A stretch of DNA of 10,357 nt from an uncultured Phascolarctobacterium sp. (GCA_900552855.1 USBG01000054.1:1-10357); one strand, 5' to 3'. Positions 1 through 6,283 are shown, numbered from the stretch's first letter. Numbers and translations: made by a program. Notes: generated by a model from the letters alone, not told the origin.

Positions 1-76
1 AAAAGCTCTTTATCTACTAGCCAAAAAGACTCATATACTTTTCTCTATATAATATCACCTATGCTAAAAGAGCATC

Positions 77-126
77 TAATAAAATTAAAAATCAGCCCCA
101 TAACATACTACAGTTATAAGGCTGAT
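77..126 (-). terminator. Rho-independent terminator of the cyclase gene
   Basis: Downstream of the cyclase stop codon the minus strand forms a two-part hairpin. The outer stem is ATCAGCC/GGCTGAT (91-97 with 120-126). After a 2x2 internal loop comes a second stem, ATAAC/GTTAT (100-104 with 113-117), around an 8-base loop. On the transcript side it runs straight into a U-rich stretch (TTTTAATTTTATT), as expected of an intrinsic terminator. The stem is only moderately GC-rich. Confidence 0.7.
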
Positions 127-143
127 GTATTGCAGCTTATATA

Positions 144-911
144 TTATTTTTTGGGAGTAATAGCTAAAACGCGCGCAGGCATACCATTAGCATTTTCAAA
201 TCTAGGCCAACCTACAAAGATAATAGCACCGGCAGGAGCAACCTTATCAAGATTATTCATAACCTCAACCTGCACCTTGCCTTTAGCCAATACATAGCGC
301 TCACAAGCCAAATCCCCAACAGCAGCAGCTAAAGCGGAAGCATCAGTATCAAGAGTTTCATGACCATTAGCAGCAGCATTACGCTCCTCATAAATGTACT
401 TTAACGCCTCTAAGGACCAACCAGGAAAGTTTTCACTGCCATCATCAGCAATACCACTAATAGCATTCATATCAGGCCAAAACTTAGCCCAACCAGTGTG
501 CAAAGCCACAAAAGCACCATCAGGAATATTACCATACTTAGCCTCATATTCCTTAATATCTTCCACTGTAACAGCATATAAAGGATTTTCAGCAACCTTG
601 GCAGTAACGTCAACAACGCATAAAGGATACAGCATATTATCTACGCCAAAGGACTCAGACATAGGCGCACCCTTGATAAAATGACCAGGAAAATCAATAT
701 GAGTGCCAAATTGACCAGGAAACTTGAAAGTCTGAATTTCGCATTCCAGCATGGGAGTACCCCAATTATAGCAAACCTTGCCAAGCTCCAAATTGCCATC
801 AGGCACACCGCCCCAATAAGGGCTATCGTTATTCAAGGAGTGGGATAAATCCACCAGCTCATATTCAGGAGACTGCAGTTCCTTTAAAACATTCCATAAT
901 TTATAACTCAT
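144..911 (-). CDS. Cyclase-family metal-dependent hydrolase (kynurenine formamidase-like)
   Basis: A 255-residue cytoplasmic protein of the cyclase / kynurenine formamidase / isatin hydrolase family (PF04199), whose members use divalent metal to hydrolyse amide or lactam-like bonds. The diagnostic GTHxDxPxH motif is at residues 69-77 (GTH 69-71, D73, P75, H77). A second conserved block, GHETLDTD (183-190), offers H184, E185 and D188 as likely metal or catalytic residues. The usual first metal ligand of HxGTH is Gln67 here, which may mark a subfamily or altered metal binding. There is no signal peptide or membrane segment. The ATG is preceded by a good ribosome site (AGAGGTGA). The gene is monocistronic, with its own promoter (975-1003), a leader inverted repeat and a terminator, and has no pathway partner in the window. 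The substrate is therefore unknown; family assignment is firm, specific function is not. Confidence 0.85.
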   Translation of the reverse strand: MSYKLWNVLKELQSPEYELVDLSHSLNNDSPYWGGVPDGNLELGKVCYNWGTPMLECEIQTFKFPGQFGTHIDFPGHFIKGAPMSESFGVDNMLYPLCVVDVTAKVAENPLYAVTVEDIKEYEAKYGNIPDGAFVALHTGWAKFWPDMNAISGIADDGSENFPGWSLEALKYIYEERNAAANGHETLDTDASALAAAVGDLACERYVLAKGKVQVEVMNNLDKVAPAGAIIFVGWPRFENANGMPARVLAITPKK

Positions 912-925
912 AAACTCACCTCTTA

Positions 926-946
926 CTTTACAGATTTACTGTAAAG
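926..946. promoter_or_regulatory. Perfect 8-bp inverted repeat in the cyclase leader; possible operator
   Basis: CTTTACAG (926-933) and CTGTAAAG (939-946) are exact reverse complements around the 5-base spacer ATTTA. The element sits just downstream of the predicted transcription start and about 15 bases before the cyclase start codon. The half-site TTTACAG recurs in the -35 region (997-1003, minus strand), and a variant TTTACAAG is at 965-972. That arrangement suits a dimeric repressor site. A small leader hairpin is the alternative. The cognate regulator is not in the window. Confidence 0.5.
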
Positions 947-974
947 CTTTTTCATCTAATTTTCTTGTAAATAA

Positions 975-1003
975 TTCTATCATTAATATGGACATCTGTA
1001 AAT
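975..1003 (-). promoter_or_regulatory. Sigma-70 type promoter for the cyclase gene
   Basis: On the minus strand TTTACA (-35, 998-1003) is followed after exactly 17 bases by TAGAAT (-10, 975-980). Each hexamer differs from consensus at one position. Transcription would begin near 968, giving a leader of about 57 bases that contains the 926-946 inverted repeat. Confidence 0.65.
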
Positions 1004-1094
1004 AAGATATTAGTTTATAATCGTTAATACCCCTTCTAACCTACAAGAATGTATTCATTTGTACATTTTAGCTATTATTATACAGAACTATAAC

Positions 1095-1134
1095 TACAAA
1101 AAAAGAACGCCGCAGCCGAAGCAGCGACGCTCTT
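1095..1134 (-). terminator. Strong intrinsic terminator after the autotransporter remnant
   Basis: The minus strand reads a long GC-rich stem (14 positions per side, 1103-1116 with 1121-1134, two G-U pairs and one U-U mismatch) capped by a C(UUCG)G tetraloop and followed by seven Us (1098-1104). It lies 30 bases after the remnant's stop codon, so the old gene's terminator has survived although the reading frame is damaged. Confidence 0.88.
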
Positions 1135-1163
1135 AAGATTGGGATGAACTATTTAGTTTTCAA

Positions 1164-2098
1164 TTAGAAGCTATAGCGAACGCCGGCGTTCCATTGCCAC
1201 GGGGTTTCTAAATCACCGCCAAAGGTTTTCATAACATCAGCATACTCACCATCATTGCCAAGCCATGTGCCATACAAACTTAAGGAAAGGCTGCTGTTTT
1301 CACCACTGCCATTAGCATAGCTGGTTTTACCATCATTGTGACTGATAGCTGCACCATAATGCCAATCACCATAAGCCTTATCATAGCCTAATTGAAAGAA
1401 ATTGTATTGGTTTTTAAAGTTATCATTATATTCAAACTCACCACGGCTCATACGGGTCCAAATGCCTTGGTCACCCTCGCTGCTACGCAACTCGCCTAAG
1501 CGTTGAGCAAGAGAGCTATCCTCTTGACGCCATGCAGCAATTGCTACACTAGCAATATCACGCATGCTGTCCATAGTGGTTGTAGAGGTGCCTTGCTGAA
1601 CAGTTCCTTTATCAACGCTTACAACACCATTTTCATCTACTTTTAAATCACTACTAATACCACCGCTGATTAAGCCCTCTTGAATATTACCAGTTGCATC
1701 TAATTTATCATCATTGCCCTTAACAGACAAGCTTCCTGCCAATGCGTCAAGAGCTGCTTTACTATCTTCAATATCATCAGCAGTCACACCAGATAGATTA
1801 AGGTCAATCTTACCCTCAACATTAGAATTGTCATCTTTACCTAAAACAACTTCACCAAGCTTCCAAACACCATTATCAAGCTCACCTTTAATGTTAATGT
1901 CGCCACCATTGCCAGCAACATTATCAATCTGAATTTTTTGATCAGCACCACCGTTTACATTAATAACACCACCATCATACGAGCATGTATACCATTTACA
2001 ATATCAGTTTGTTTTAAAGAAGCGTCCTCCAAACTGAAGGAATTAGCTTTAATTGTCTTATACAAACTCTTGTATCCAGTATTCCTTAAATCGTAAGA
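1164..2098 (-). pseudogene. Decayed autotransporter (type Va): passenger fragment plus partly deleted beta-barrel
   Basis: The frame open from 2003 to the stop at 1164-1166 encodes passenger-like, Gly/Asn/Asp-rich repeats (DGGVINVNGG, NGGDINIKGELDNG), a linker, and an autotransporter barrel ending in GVRYSF, the C-terminal Phe signal read by the BAM machinery. Numbering from the GTG at 1787, barrel sequence starts near W110 (WTRMSRGEFEY) and runs through GYDKAYGDWHYGAAISH to GTWLGNDGEYADV. It then continues directly into a typical last-strand segment, KTFGGDLETPWQWNAGVRYSF. Only about 98 barrel residues remain against a usual 250 or more, so the middle appears to be lost at YADV (about 1233-1244). 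Upstream, passenger-like coding (ANSFSLEDASLKQTDIVNG) continues in another frame from about 1982 to 2098, implying a one-base deletion near 1980, and is closed by TAA at 2099-2101. No signal peptide or credible start with a ribosome site is visible. It is almost certainly non-functional. Confidence 0.8.
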
Positions 2099-2173
2099 TT
2101 AGTTAAAGAGCCTTGTTATGTAAAAACTAATCCTAAAATCCAATTTTCACTAGACCCCAAGATTAGTTAAAGA
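2095..2173. repeat. 15-bp direct repeat pair with an inverted partial copy between
   Basis: AAGATTAGTTAAAGA occurs exactly at 2095-2109 and 2159-2173, 64 bases apart. An inverted 8-base part, AACTAATC, lies between them at 2125-2132. The left copy abuts the broken end of the autotransporter remnant and the right copy abuts the rnc terminator. This could be a scar of an insertion/excision or deletion, or a duplicated binding site. No transposase or longer terminal repeats are visible. Confidence 0.6.
2096..2124 (-). promoter_or_regulatory. Possible promoter reading into the autotransporter remnant
   Basis: TTTACA (2119-2124) and TAATCT (2096-2101) on the minus strand are separated by 17 bases. 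The -10 lies inside the left copy of the 15-bp repeat. The region is AT-rich, so chance is a real alternative. If active, it would transcribe only the pseudogene up to the terminator at 1095-1134. Confidence 0.35.
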
Positions 2174-2214
2174 AACAAAAATACCACATCGGAGTTTTCA
2201 GTCCAATGTGGTAT
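2174..2214 (-). terminator. Intrinsic terminator ending the fab operon after rnc
   Basis: The inverted repeat ATACCACAT (2181-2189) / ATGTGGTAT (2206-2214) is a perfect 9-bp stem. It can extend inward by GGA/TCC (2191-2193 with 2202-2204) after one mismatch. On the minus strand it is followed by TTTTTGTTT. It begins 16 bases beyond the rnc stop codon, so the operon transcript should end here. Confidence 0.85.
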
Positions 2215-2229
2215 TCAGTATTTGTATTA

Positions 2230-2946
2230 TTATTTTACAGGAATTTTTAGATCTTCCAGTGCTTTTTTAGCTGCATGCTGTTCTGCATCCTTTTTGCTAC
2301 GACCACTACCGATACCAATTACCTTGTGATCAAGCAAAACTTCAGAGGTAAATACCTTGTTATGCTCAGGTCCAACACTATCAACCAGTCGATAGCCAAT
2401 GGAAACCTCGCCATCACGTTGGAGATATTCCTGCAGTCTGGTTTTATAGTCATTATAAATACCATGAGTGCAAATATAGTCAATCTCCTCACGCATCAGT
2501 CCCAAGATATATGCTCTAGCAGTTTCCATACCAAGGTCAAGAAAAATAGCTCCTAGTACGGATTCAAAGGCATCAGCTAAGATGGATGGACGCTTACGTC
2601 CGCCACTTTGCTCCTCACCTCTACCAAGACGCAGGTATTCTCCTAAATGAATTTTCTTAGAATATTCATAAAGAGAACCTTCGCATACCAGATGAGCACG
2701 CAGCTTTGTCAGCTGGCCCTCATCAAGCTGTGGGAAGTTTTTATACATATATGTGCTAACGATAACACTCAGCACAGAGTCACCTAAAAATTCAATTCTT
2801 TCGTTGTGCTGTGGTTTAGGAGTTTGCTTTGCCTCATGAGCATAGGATGTATGAGTCAAAGCCATATCTAATAGCTCTAATTCATTCATGATTATACCCA
2901 GCTCGCGGCAAAAGCTCTGCAGCTGTCGTATACGATCCTCTTGCAT
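2230..2946 (-). CDS. rnc: Ribonuclease III
   Basis: This endonuclease cleaves double-stranded RNA during rRNA precursor processing and antisense/mRNA turnover. It is 238 residues from the ATG at 2944-2946, normal for the family. The RNase III signature NERIEFLGDSVL is at residues 48-59. The second acidic cluster LADAFESVLGAIFLD (124-138) supplies Asp125 and Glu128 for the two-metal active site. A C-terminal dsRNA-binding domain follows (about 163-234), with the basic patch GSGRSKKDAEQHAAKKAL. An in-frame TTG at 2953-2955 would add three residues, but its only AGG touches the start codon. The ATG has AAGTAGG about nine bases upstream, so the ATG is preferred. The gene begins 15 bases after fabF and is last in the operon. 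In Bacillus, rnc also lies in this neighbourhood but is followed by smc; here a terminator follows. Confidence 0.95.
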   Translation of the reverse strand: MQEDRIRQLQSFCRELGIIMNELELLDMALTHTSYAHEAKQTPKPQHNERIEFLGDSVLSVIVSTYMYKNFPQLDEGQLTKLRAHLVCEGSLYEYSKKIHLGEYLRLGRGEEQSGGRKRPSILADAFESVLGAIFLDLGMETARAYILGLMREEIDYICTHGIYNDYKTRLQEYLQRDGEVSIGYRLVDSVGPEHNKVFTSEVLLDHKVIGIGSGRSKKDAEQHAAKKALEDLKIPVK

Positions 2947-2961
2947 ATCCCTCAACCTACT

Positions 2962-4218
2962 TTAGTCAACGTATTTTTTGAAAACGATAGCAGCATTGTG
3001 ACCGCCAAAGCCTAAGTTGTCGCTCAGTGCAGCATTAACCTCTGCTTGACGTGCAACATTAGGAACGTAGTCCAGATCCATCGGAGTCTCATCATCCAGA
3101 TCCTTATCAGCATAGTTGATGGTAGGAGGAACAAGGCTATTTTCGATGGTCATTACAGTTGCAATAGCTTCAACAGCACCAGCAGCACCTAACAGGTGAC
3201 CAATCATAGATTTGTTAGAGCTAATCATCAGCTTGTAGGCGTGTTCGCCAAATACCTTTTTGAAGGCAATGGTTTCACCTAGGTCATTACGGTGAGTGGA
3301 GGTACCATGGGCATTGATATAATCAATATCCTCCGGTTTCAGGCCTGCATCCTTAATAGCTGCTTCCAAGCATTGTGCGGAAGGAACGCCACTGGGGTCC
3401 GGAGCAGTGATATGGTATGCATCACAGTTCATAGCAAAGCCTGCCAGTTCAGCATAGATATGAGCACCACGTGCTTTAGCATGCTCCAGCTCTTCCAGAA
3501 CCAGAACGCCAGCGCCTTCGCCTAATACGAAGCCATCACGTTTTTTATCAAAGGGGCAAGAAGCTTGCTCAGGGTTATCGTTATTAGTGGACAGTGCTTT
3601 CATATTAGCAAAGCCTGCAATAGCAATAGGAGAAACAGCTGCTTCTGAACCACCTGCTAGCATTACGTCAGCATCACCATATTGGATGGAACGCAGAGCA
3701 TCGCCTAAGCAGTTGGTACCACTTGCACATGCAGTTACGATACAGGTATTAGGACCTTTCAGACCGCATGCAATAGCAATTTGGCCAGCAGACATATTAG
3801 GAATGTCCATAGGAATGAAGAAGGGGCTTACCTTGGAGGGGCCTTTTTCACCCATTTTCAGAGATTGTTCATAGAAGGTTTGAATACCACCAATGCCGCT
3901 GCCTACGCATACGCCACAACGATAAGGATCTTCTTTTTCCATATCCAGCTTTGCATCTTCCATAGCCAGCTTAGCAGCAGCTACAGCAAAGTGGGTTACA
4001 CGGTCCATACGTTTGCCTTCTTTTTTATCAATGAAAGCAGTGTAATCAAAGTCTTTTACTTCGCCTGCAATTTTAACAGTGAAGCCTTCAGTATCAAATT
4101 GGGTAATGGGAGCAATGCCGGATTTACCAGCTACAAGATTGGACCAGAAGGTGTCCTTGCCAATACCAACGGGGGTAATAGGGCCAACACCAGTAACAAC
4201 TACTCTACGCTTAGTCAA
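2962..4218 (-). CDS. fabF: 3-oxoacyl-ACP synthase II (KAS II)
   Basis: FabF condenses malonyl-ACP with a growing acyl-ACP, releasing CO2 and lengthening the chain by two carbons. The 418-residue length and motifs are standard. The nucleophilic Cys164 is in TACASGTN (162-169). His304 is in NAHGTST (302-308). Lys336 and His341 are in NKSMIGHLLGAAGAVE (335-350). The Gly-rich GFGGHNA loop is at 403-409. The start is TTG (4216-4218), supported by GAGGTGA six bases upstream and by protein alignment beginning MTKRRVVVTG. A TTG start probably lowers initiation. It lies 17 bases after the FabK/FabX-like gene and just before rnc. No second condensing enzyme of this type (FabB) is in the window. The cytoplasmic enzyme acts with AcpP, FabG and the flavoprotein encoded beside it. 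Confidence 0.97.
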   Translation of the reverse strand: MTKRRVVVTGVGPITPVGIGKDTFWSNLVAGKSGIAPITQFDTEGFTVKIAGEVKDFDYTAFIDKKEGKRMDRVTHFAVAAAKLAMEDAKLDMEKEDPYRCGVCVGSGIGGIQTFYEQSLKMGEKGPSKVSPFFIPMDIPNMSAGQIAIACGLKGPNTCIVTACASGTNCLGDALRSIQYGDADVMLAGGSEAAVSPIAIAGFANMKALSTNNDNPEQASCPFDKKRDGFVLGEGAGVLVLEELEHAKARGAHIYAELAGFAMNCDAYHITAPDPSGVPSAQCLEAAIKDAGLKPEDIDYINAHGTSTHRNDLGETIAFKKVFGEHAYKLMISSNKSMIGHLLGAAGAVEAIATVMTIENSLVPPTINYADKDLDDETPMDLDYVPNVARQAEVNAALSDNLGFGGHNAAIVFKKYVD

Positions 4219-4235
4219 AACTAATCACCTCGAAA

Positions 4236-5189
4236 TTAAATTTTTTCTACTTCTTCTTTTATACGTCTAAAGATTTCCTTAACAGGAAGGATTTCTTTAA
4301 TTTTCCACATATTGGCACCGGTAAATACCAAACCATGTTCTACGTCACCCTGTTGAGCTCTAGTCAGAGCACGAATAATGCAGAAGCTATGAGTGCAATG
4401 CTTTAGGCATGCATCACATTCGGTCGGTTTCGGAGCTTTATTTTCCAAAGACAGCTGTGCAAAGGGATTACGTATTGCACGTCCCTTATAGCCTACAGGG
4501 CTATCAATTTGTACAACGTCTTCTTTTTTCATTTTCAGATAGAATTCCTTCAGTGCAGGAGCACCATTGGATTCTTCACTAGCGGCAAAACGGCTGCCCA
4601 TCTGAACACCGCTTGCACCAAGATTAATCAGCTCTGCTACATCGTTGCCATCTACAGCACCGCCTGCAGCAATAACAGGTATATTAACAGCCGCAACAAT
4701 CTCCGGCAGAATTTCTTTAATAGAACGTTGAGTACCTAAATGGCCGCCAGCCTCAGTACCTTCAACAATGATTGCAGATGCTCCAAGCTTCTCAGAAATC
4801 TTAGCCAGTTTTACAGAGGATACGATGGGAACAACCTCAACGCCATACTCTCGTCCGACGGCGAAAATATCTCTTGAAAAACCGGCGCCGGCTACGATTA
4901 AATCAATTTTCTCTTGTGCGGCAGTTGTAATGAGGCCAAGAAACTCTCTCGCAGCAAACATAGCATTAATGCCAATGATACCCTTGCCACCGGTCAGCTT
5001 TCTTGCTAAACGGATTTCAGTACGAAGCTCATCAAAGCTCATACCAGACGCAGCAATTAAGCCAATGCCGCCTTCATTTGCTACGGCTGCTGCCAAACGA
5101 GCAGTGGACAGCCTAATAGCCATGCCTCCTTGTATAATCGGTACTTGTGCAGTATGCTTACCGATTTTCAGCACTGGTAATTTCAACAA
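4236..5189 (-). CDS. fabK: FMN-dependent enoyl-ACP reductase II / FabX-like nitronate monooxygenase-superfamily protein with C-terminal Cys4 motif
   Basis: A TIM-barrel flavoprotein of the nitronate monooxygenase superfamily, 317 residues. Visible features are QGGM (20-23) at the first strand, EGTEAGGHLG (143-152) with the catalytic-type His150, and the FMN-phosphate segments AAGG (174-177) and GASGVQMGSRF (191-201). By position between acpP and fabF it should reduce trans-2-enoyl-ACP, completing the elongation cycle. Unlike Streptococcus FabK as I recall it, it ends with SPVGYKGRAI (230-239), four cysteines (C258, C261, C265, C270) and GLVFTGAN (286-293). This matches the layout of Helicobacter pylori FabX, a [4Fe-4S] flavoenzyme that dehydrogenates and isomerises decanoyl-ACP for unsaturated fatty acid synthesis. 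Function may therefore be enoyl reduction, unsaturation, or both. The start is TTG: GGGGGA lies three bases before the TTG at 5187-5189 and six before the next TTG (5184-5186), either of which could serve. Confidence 0.82.
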   Translation of the reverse strand: MLKLPVLKIGKHTAQVPIIQGGMAIRLSTARLAAAVANEGGIGLIAASGMSFDELRTEIRLARKLTGGKGIIGINAMFAAREFLGLITTAAQEKIDLIVAGAGFSRDIFAVGREYGVEVVPIVSSVKLAKISEKLGASAIIVEGTEAGGHLGTQRSIKEILPEIVAAVNIPVIAAGGAVDGNDVAELINLGASGVQMGSRFAASEESNGAPALKEFYLKMKKEDVVQIDSPVGYKGRAIRNPFAQLSLENKAPKPTECDACLKHCTHSFCIIRALTRAQQGDVEHGLVFTGANMWKIKEILPVKEIFRRIKEEVEKI

Positions 5190-5192
5190 ATA

Positions 5193-5198
5193 TCCCCC
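5193..5198 (-). promoter_or_regulatory. Ribosome binding site before tandem TTG starts of the flavoprotein gene
   Basis: GGGGGA on the minus strand precedes TAT-TTG-TTG. The spacing of six bases to the second TTG equals that seen for acpP and fabF. An ATG at 5198-5200 is out of frame (it reaches TGA after five codons), so a TTG start is required. Confidence 0.6.
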
Positions 5199-5225
5199 AT
5201 TTCGGACTAAACTAAGCTTTTCAGC

Positions 5226-5243
5226 GGGAGCCCTAAGGCTCCC
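5226..5243 (-). promoter_or_regulatory. Intercistronic GC-rich stem-loop between acpP and the flavoprotein gene
   Basis: GGGAGCC (5226-5232) and GGCTCCC (5237-5243) form a perfect 7-bp stem with a 4-base loop, 22 bases after the acpP stop codon. On the transcript it is followed by GCTGAAAAGC, not a U-tract, so it is unlikely to terminate efficiently. It lies in the longest gap inside the operon (76 bases). A likely role is to protect the 3' end of a processed acpP message or to attenuate slightly, letting the carrier be made in excess. Confidence 0.6.
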
Positions 5244-5265
5244 ACGTCAAAAGCATTGAAAAGCA

Positions 5266-5496
5266 TTATTTCTCTTCATCCAGCAGTTTAACAGCATCAG
5301 CTACAGTGCGGATTTTTTCAGCTTTTTCATCAGGAATTTCAACACCGAATTCCTCTTCGAAAGCCATGATCAGTTCAACGATGTCGAGGGAGTCAGCGCC
5401 GAGGTCATCGATGAAAGCGGATTCCATCTTTACTTCGTCAGCGTCAACGCTCAGTTGTTCAACAGTGATATCTCTTACTTTGTCGAAAGTGCTCAT
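5266..5496 (-). CDS. acpP: Acyl carrier protein
   Basis: A small acidic four-helix carrier of 76 residues that holds growing acyl chains on a 4'-phosphopantetheine arm. The attachment Ser36 is in the canonical GADSLD motif (33-38), followed by the acidic recognition helix (VELIMAFEEEFGVEIPDE), which docks the Fab enzymes. It has the strongest ribosome site of the operon and a normal ATG, lies 43 bases after fabG, and is followed by an intercistronic stem-loop, all consistent with high output. The phosphopantetheinyl transferase needed for activation is not in the window. The 3' end contains a tandem 10-base repeat (AAAAGCATT at 5249-5257 and 5259-5267 on the plus strand) overlapping the stop codon. 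Confidence 0.98.
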   Translation of the reverse strand: MSTFDKVRDITVEQLSVDADEVKMESAFIDDLGADSLDIVELIMAFEEEFGVEIPDEKAEKIRTVADAVKLLDEEK

Positions 5497-5502
5497 TACG
5501 AT

Positions 5503-5512
5503 TCACCTCCTT
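5503..5512 (-). promoter_or_regulatory. Perfect Shine-Dalgarno site of acpP
   Basis: AAGGAGGTGA on the minus strand is a full 10-base complement to the 16S rRNA 3' tail, six bases before the acpP ATG. Other genes in the operon have shorter matches, in line with the high demand for acyl carrier protein. Confidence 0.85.
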
Positions 5513-5539
5513 CCAATGATAAATTTGCAGGTTGCCCTA

Positions 5540-6283
5540 TTACATTACCATACCACCGTCAACATGTAAAGTCTGACCGGTAATATAATTTGCGTCATCG
5601 CTTGCAAGGAACAAGACAGCCTTTGCAATATCTTCAGTTTCGCCCAGCTTGTGCAGGGGAATGGAGTTAAGCATACCCTCTACAACCTTTTCAGAAAGAA
5701 CGCTGGTCATATCAGTTTTGATGAAGCCAGGAGCGATTGCATTTACGGTAATACCGCGAGCAGCAACTTCCTTAGCTACAGCTTTGGTGAAGCCAATTAC
5801 GCCTGCTTTAGCAGCAGAGTAGTTAGCCTGACCAGCATTGCCCATAACACCTACAACGGAGCTAATGTTAACAATGCGGCCTGCTTTTTGCTTCATCATG
5901 TATTTTACAGCTGCTTTAGTGCAGTTGAAAACACCCTTCAGGTTAGTGGTCAATACTGCATCCCAATCCTCTTCCTTCATACGCATCAGCAGACCGTCGC
6001 GGGTAATGCCTGCGTTGTTTACAAGAATATCGATGCGGCCAAACTCTTTAACAGCTTGGTCAATCATTTCAGTTGCAGCATCAGTGGAGGAAATATCCGC
6101 CTGAATTACAAGAGCCTTGCGACCCATTGCTTCGATTTCAGCAGCTACTTCTTTGGCAGCAGCTTCGCTACCAGCATAGTTTACTACTACGTCAGCACCT
6201 TCAGCAGCCAGAGCCAGAGCGATTGCACGGCCAATACCACGGGAAGCGCCGGTTACAAGAGCTTTTTTACCTTCAAGTTTCAT
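5540..6283 (-). CDS. fabG: 3-oxoacyl-ACP reductase
   Basis: An NADPH-dependent short-chain dehydrogenase that reduces beta-ketoacyl-ACP to (R)-beta-hydroxyacyl-ACP, the first reduction of each elongation cycle. The 247 residues carry the cofactor loop TGASRGIG (11-18), NNAG (89-92), and the catalytic tetrad Asn114, Ser142, Tyr155 and Lys159 (YSAAK, 155-159). The C-terminal LHVDGGMVM is typical of the tetrameric FabG fold. The ATG is preceded by AGGAG nine bases upstream. It starts 23 bases after fabD and ends 43 bases before acpP. SDR proteins are numerous, but the motif set, length and operon position make FabG secure. Confidence 0.97.
   Translation of the reverse strand: MKLEGKKALVTGASRGIGRAIALALAAEGADVVVNYAGSEAAAKEVAAEIEAMGRKALVIQADISSTDAATEMIDQAVKEFGRIDILVNNAGITRDGLLMRMKEEDWDAVLTTNLKGVFNCTKAAVKYMMKQKAGRIVNISSVVGVMGNAGQANYSAAKAGVIGFTKAVAKEVAARGITVNAIAPGFIKTDMTSVLSEKVVEGMLNSIPLHKLGETEDIAKAVLFLASDDANYITGQTLHVDGGMVM

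Noticed and set aside
61..297. Plus-strand open frame of 78 codons
   Set aside because: It overlaps the terminator and 3' end of the cyclase gene on the other strand, has no ribosome site and shows no family resemblance.
1048..1067. Inverted repeat AATGTA / TACATT upstream of the cyclase promoter
   Set aside because: Only 6 bp in an AT-rich stretch about 45 bases beyond the -35; chance occurrence is likely.
2016..2034. GGAGGA on the minus strand as a ribosome site for a shortened autotransporter fragment
   Set aside because: No ATG, GTG or TTG follows at workable spacing in either passenger frame, and a frameshift lies downstream.
3781..4224. Plus-strand open frame of 147 codons opposite the fabF 5' end
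   Set aside because: It is a shadow of fabF with no recognisable domain or ribosome site.
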